Part shown: positions 61,683-64,000 of the stretch, piece after piece
Layout: each line of letters starts with the position of its first letter
Numbering within the stretch: the first letter of the stretch is position 1
Assembly (NCBI RefSeq): GCF_005889715.1
Contig: NZ_VCKW01000006.1
Span: forward strand, 1 to 64,000
Direction of reading: 5' to 3'
Length of the DNA stretch: 64,000 bases
Source: Actinomadura soli
GTDB taxonomy: Bacteria > Actinomycetota > Actinomycetes > Streptosporangiales > Streptosporangiaceae
Notes under the pieces: model-generated
Database searches by the model: none
Told to the model about the DNA's origin: nothing
What the model saw: only the letters and a program-made list of their open reading frames with translations
Position numbers and translations under genes: made by a program

Positions 61683-64000
61683 CGGCGCCACCGTGCCATC
61701 GTCACGCTTGCCCGTCGCAGGCGTACCCGCGACGAGCGCGGCCACGGCAGTGCCAGGAGTGCCTGCGACAGGCCGTCGTGGGCGCGGGTGAGGACGGCGT
61801 CCGCGTCGCCCGCGCCGTCTCCGTCCGCCAGGACACGCCGGAAATCCTCCCGGGCCGCTGTCACGTCCTGCTGGGCGAGGTGCAGGAATCCCAGATTGGT
61901 GCGGGCCTGCAAGGTCGCCGGATGGGCGGTGCCGAACGCCTTGGTCCGCCGGTCGACGACGTCCCGCAGCAGCTTCGCGGCCGCCCGGTGCTCTCCGGTC
62001 TCGTGCAGGAGGGCGGCGAGGCTGGCCTGGATCGTCAGGGTCTGCGGGTGGCGCCGTCCGAGCACGCGCTTGGCGTCCTTGAACGTGCGCTGGAGCAGGT
62101 CCACGGCCTCGGCCGGGTGCCCGAGGTCGCGGCGGACGGCGGCCAGATTGGCCCGCGCCCGCAACGCCGCCGGAGACCGGTCGCCGCCCTCGTCCACCGC
62201 GTCGCGCAGCGCCGTGGAGGCATGCTCTTCGGCCTCCTCCAGGCGGCCCGCGTCATGCAGGGCCGCGGACAGGTTGCTCCGCACCGGGACGGTCCGCGCG
62301 CCGGAGTCGGCCAGCGACTCGGACGCCGCCAGCGCCTCTTCCAACTGGTCGACGGCCTCCGGGAAGCCCGCCTCGTGCCGGACGGCGGCCAGGTTGGCCG
62401 CGAGCCTGCTCCCCACGACCAGATCAATGGTCTCGGCTCCCCGGCTCCCCGGCCGCAGGGTTTCGCTCAGGAGCCGTTCGGCTTCCGAGTGCCGGCCGAG
62501 CCCCAGGAGCGCCACGGCCAGGTTCCCGTAGACCTCGGGTGCGGCAGGCCGCCCGTCCTTCACCACGTCCGTCAGGACGGTCTCCGCCTCGGCGTACAGG
62601 CCTCGCGCGATGAGATCGCGGGCCCGTGCGACATCGTCGCCCGGCGGCGCGAGCGCCCGCCGCGCCCGCAGCCAGCGCACCGCTCCGCGCACGGTCACGA
62701 AGGCCGCACCGCACACCGCCACCGCCCCGATCACGAGCCCGGCGATCACTCCCGCGAATTCGACCTGCTCCGCCTCCGCCTGGACGGCCAGGAGCAGCAC
62801 CAGCGCGGCGGCCAGCAGCGCAACGGGCACCGTGCTCCCCGGCGACCAGAGCGAGATCCGAGTCTTCGCCGACCGGGCGGAGCCCGGCGGTGGGGCGGCG
62901 GCGCTGTCGGCCGACCAAACGGGCGGCAGGTCGAGGTCCGCTCGTCCGGCGACGACCGGCCTCGCTTTGCGCCGCCCTACGAGGAGGTTCCTCACCAGGT
63001 CGGCGGTCGCCGGACGGCGGGACGGGTCCTTGGCCAAGCAGGCGGTCAGCACCTCGCGCAACGGGCCTTCGGGCACCCCCGCCAGGTCCGGCTCGTCATG
63101 CAGGGTGCCCTGGACGATCTCCGTCGTCCCCGTGCCGCCGAACAGGCGGCGTCCGGTGGCGGCGAACACCATCGTCACCGCCCAGGCGAAGACGTCCGTG
63201 GCCGGGCTCGGCGCGCCCCCCTGGAACAGCTCGGGGGCCATGTAGCCGGGGGCGCCGAAGAGGGTGCCGGGTTCCTCGTCCGGCGGTCCGATGCCGTAGT
63301 CGACCACGCGGGGGCCGTCTCGCCCAAGGAGAACGTTCGCGGGCTTGAGGTTGCGGTGGACCACTCCAGCTCGGTGCAGTGCGGTGAGCGCGGTGGCGGT
63401 CCCGACGGCCAGCCGTTCGAGCTGACCGCCCGACATCGGCCCGCGGCGCTCGACGTAGTCCCGGAGGGAAAGGCCGTCGACGAACTCGTTGACGAGGTAC
63501 GCCCGCCCCTCGAACACGCCGGTATCGAGGACCCGGGCGAGACCGGAGCCTTGCACGTTCCGGGCGTCCGGGTCGAGCCGCCAGCGCGTGTCGCGCCGCG
63601 ACAGCCGCACGGCGACGTCACGGTCATCGCCGTCGCGCGCCTTGTAGACGACTCCCGTCCCGCCTTGGCCCAGACGGCCGATGAGCGTGTAGGGACCGAT
63701 CTCGCTCGCGTCCTCCGCCGTCAGCGGAGTCACGGTGGCGCGCGGCGTGGGGAGGGGAGGCCCGGAGTCGGGGGCGTTGATCGCCTCGTCCAGCATCGAC
63801 AGCGCTTCGCCGGCGCTCGGCCGCTGAGCCGGATCGCGTCTGAGCAGCCCCTCCAGGACGCGTGCCAGCGGACCCGCGTTGCGAGGCGGCGGGACCGGCT
63901 CAGTCAGGGCGGCGGTCACCGTGGCAATGGCGCTGTGGCGCTCGTAGGGTGAACGCCCCTCGACCGCCATGTACAGCGTCGCGCCCAACGACCACAGGTC
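61679..64000 (-). CDS. Tandem Ser/Thr kinase-pseudokinase with TM and TPR repeats (5' end outside window)
   Basis: The N-terminus lies beyond the window end. The visible 774 codons begin with the end of a Ser/Thr kinase (DLWSLGATLYMAVEGRSPYE to LLRRDPAQRPSAGEAL). A second kinase fold follows: glycine loop LGQGGTGVVYKA, VAVR where VAIK is expected, VVHRNLKPANVLL where HRD is expected, and VVDYGIG where DFG is expected. Loss of the catalytic Asp and ATP Lys makes it a pseudokinase. A transmembrane pair follows (VPVALLAAALVLLLAV and VEFAGVIAGLVIGAVAVCGA), then about 300 residues of TPR-like repeats (NLAAVRHEAGFPEAVDQLEE, RTNLGFLHLAQQDVTAARED). It is coupled by ATGA to the CHAT-like membrane protein. 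Confidence 0.88.
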   Translation of the reverse strand, partial: DLWSLGATLYMAVEGRSPYERHSAIATVTAALTEPVPPPRNAGPLARVLEGLLRRDPAQRPSAGEALSMLDEAINAPDSGPPLPTPRATVTPLTAEDASEIGPYTLIGRLGQGGTGVVYKARDGDDRDVAVRLSRRDTRWRLDPDARNVQGSGLARVLDTGVFEGRAYLVNEFVDGLSLRDYVERRGPMSGGQLERLAVGTATALTALHRAGVVHRNLKPANVLLGRDGPRVVDYGIGPPDEEPGTLFGAPGYMAPELFQGGAPSPATDVFAWAVTMVFAATGRRLFGGTGTTEIVQGTLHDEPDLAGVPEGPLREVLTACLAKDPSRRPATADLVRNLLVGRRKARPVVAGRADLDLPPVWSADSAAAPPPGSARSAKTRISLWSPGSTVPVALLAAALVLLLAVQAEAEQVEFAGVIAGLVIGAVAVCGAAFVTVRGAVRWLRARRALAPPGDDVARARDLIARGLYAEAETVLTDVVKDGRPAAPEVYGNLAVALLGLGRHSEAERLLSETLRPGSRGAETIDLVVGSRLAANLAAVRHEAGFPEAVDQLEEALAASESLADSGARTVPVRSNLSAALHDAGRLEEAEEHASTALRDAVDEGGDRSPAALRARANLAAVRRDLGHPAEAVDLLQRTFKDAKRVLGRRHPQTLTIQASLAALLHETGEHRAAAKLLRDVVDRRTKAFGTAHPATLQARTNLGFLHLAQQDVTAAREDFRRVLADGDGAGDADAVLTRAHDGLSQALLALPWPRSSRVRLRRASVTMARWRR

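Noticed and set aside
1-64000. CRISPR arrays, transposases, rRNA or tRNA genes.
   Set aside because: No repeat-spacer pattern, transposase motif, rRNA or cloverleaf tRNA (other than tmRNA) was recognised by reading.

Overview
The window is high-GC DNA from a filamentous actinomycete. Three things point there: a conserved core block (large NAD-glutamate dehydrogenase, prfB, ftsE-ftsX, S41 protease, smpB, tmRNA), typical actinomycete families (DUF397/XRE pair, SARP-type regulator, mycothiol-type isomerase fold, Scr1-like regulator), and the density of NTPase/protease conflict genes. The gene content would fit Actinomadura or another Streptosporangiales member. That placement is an inference; no rRNA is present to confirm it.

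Region 1 (1-15.5 kb) is housekeeping. It runs glutamate dehydrogenase, two paralogous lipoproteins flanking peptide release factor 2, the FtsEX cell-division ABC complex, a PDZ/S41 protease, SmpB, a penicillin-binding-protein-like lipoprotein whose catalytic motifs are lost, and the tmRNA gene (tag ANTKQSEFALAA). SmpB and tmRNA, the two parts of trans-translation, lie 2.3 kb apart.

Region 2 (15.5-25 kb) starts at the tmRNA 3' end and is accessory. It holds a small Asp-tailed protein, a SMODS-associated-type NUDIX gene coupled to a frameshifted nucleotidyl-cyclase-like gene, a methyltransferase, an AraC regulator facing a DHFR/RibD-like reductase, and a decayed stretch. The decayed stretch contains an SDR relic and an HsaA/HsaB fusion pseudogene. 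A TetR-Dabb-MFS divergon closes the region.

Region 3 (25-64 kb) is almost continuously filled with genes of the signalling, immunity or programmed-cell-death type. In order they are: a NACHT NTPase; a SARP regulator coupled to a membrane protein, both carrying amyloid-like motifs; a DUF397/XRE pair with GAATC repeats; a GNAT-like protein; an operon of LCAT-type lipase, caspase-NTPase with 21 WD repeats, and cobalamin-type radical SAM; a four-gene operon of two GTPases, a tail-anchored protein and a small partner; a CATRA-like module (membrane protein, small protein, divergent TPR-CHAT protease); a TPR-STAND NTPase; a second NACHT NTPase; an HTH/coiled-coil protein; an ECF sigma factor with an MDMPI-domain partner; and a kinase-pseudokinase-TM-TPR protein (cut by the window end) coupled to a CHAT-like membrane protein.

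Several of these operons meet by 4-22 bp overlaps, both tandem and convergent. No transposase, integrase, CRISPR array, tRNA or rRNA was recognised. The best candidates for undescribed biology are the LCAT/caspase-WD/radical-SAM operon, the adjacent GTPase operon, the SARP/membrane-protein pair with matching amyloid-like motifs, and the NUDIX/cyclase pair.
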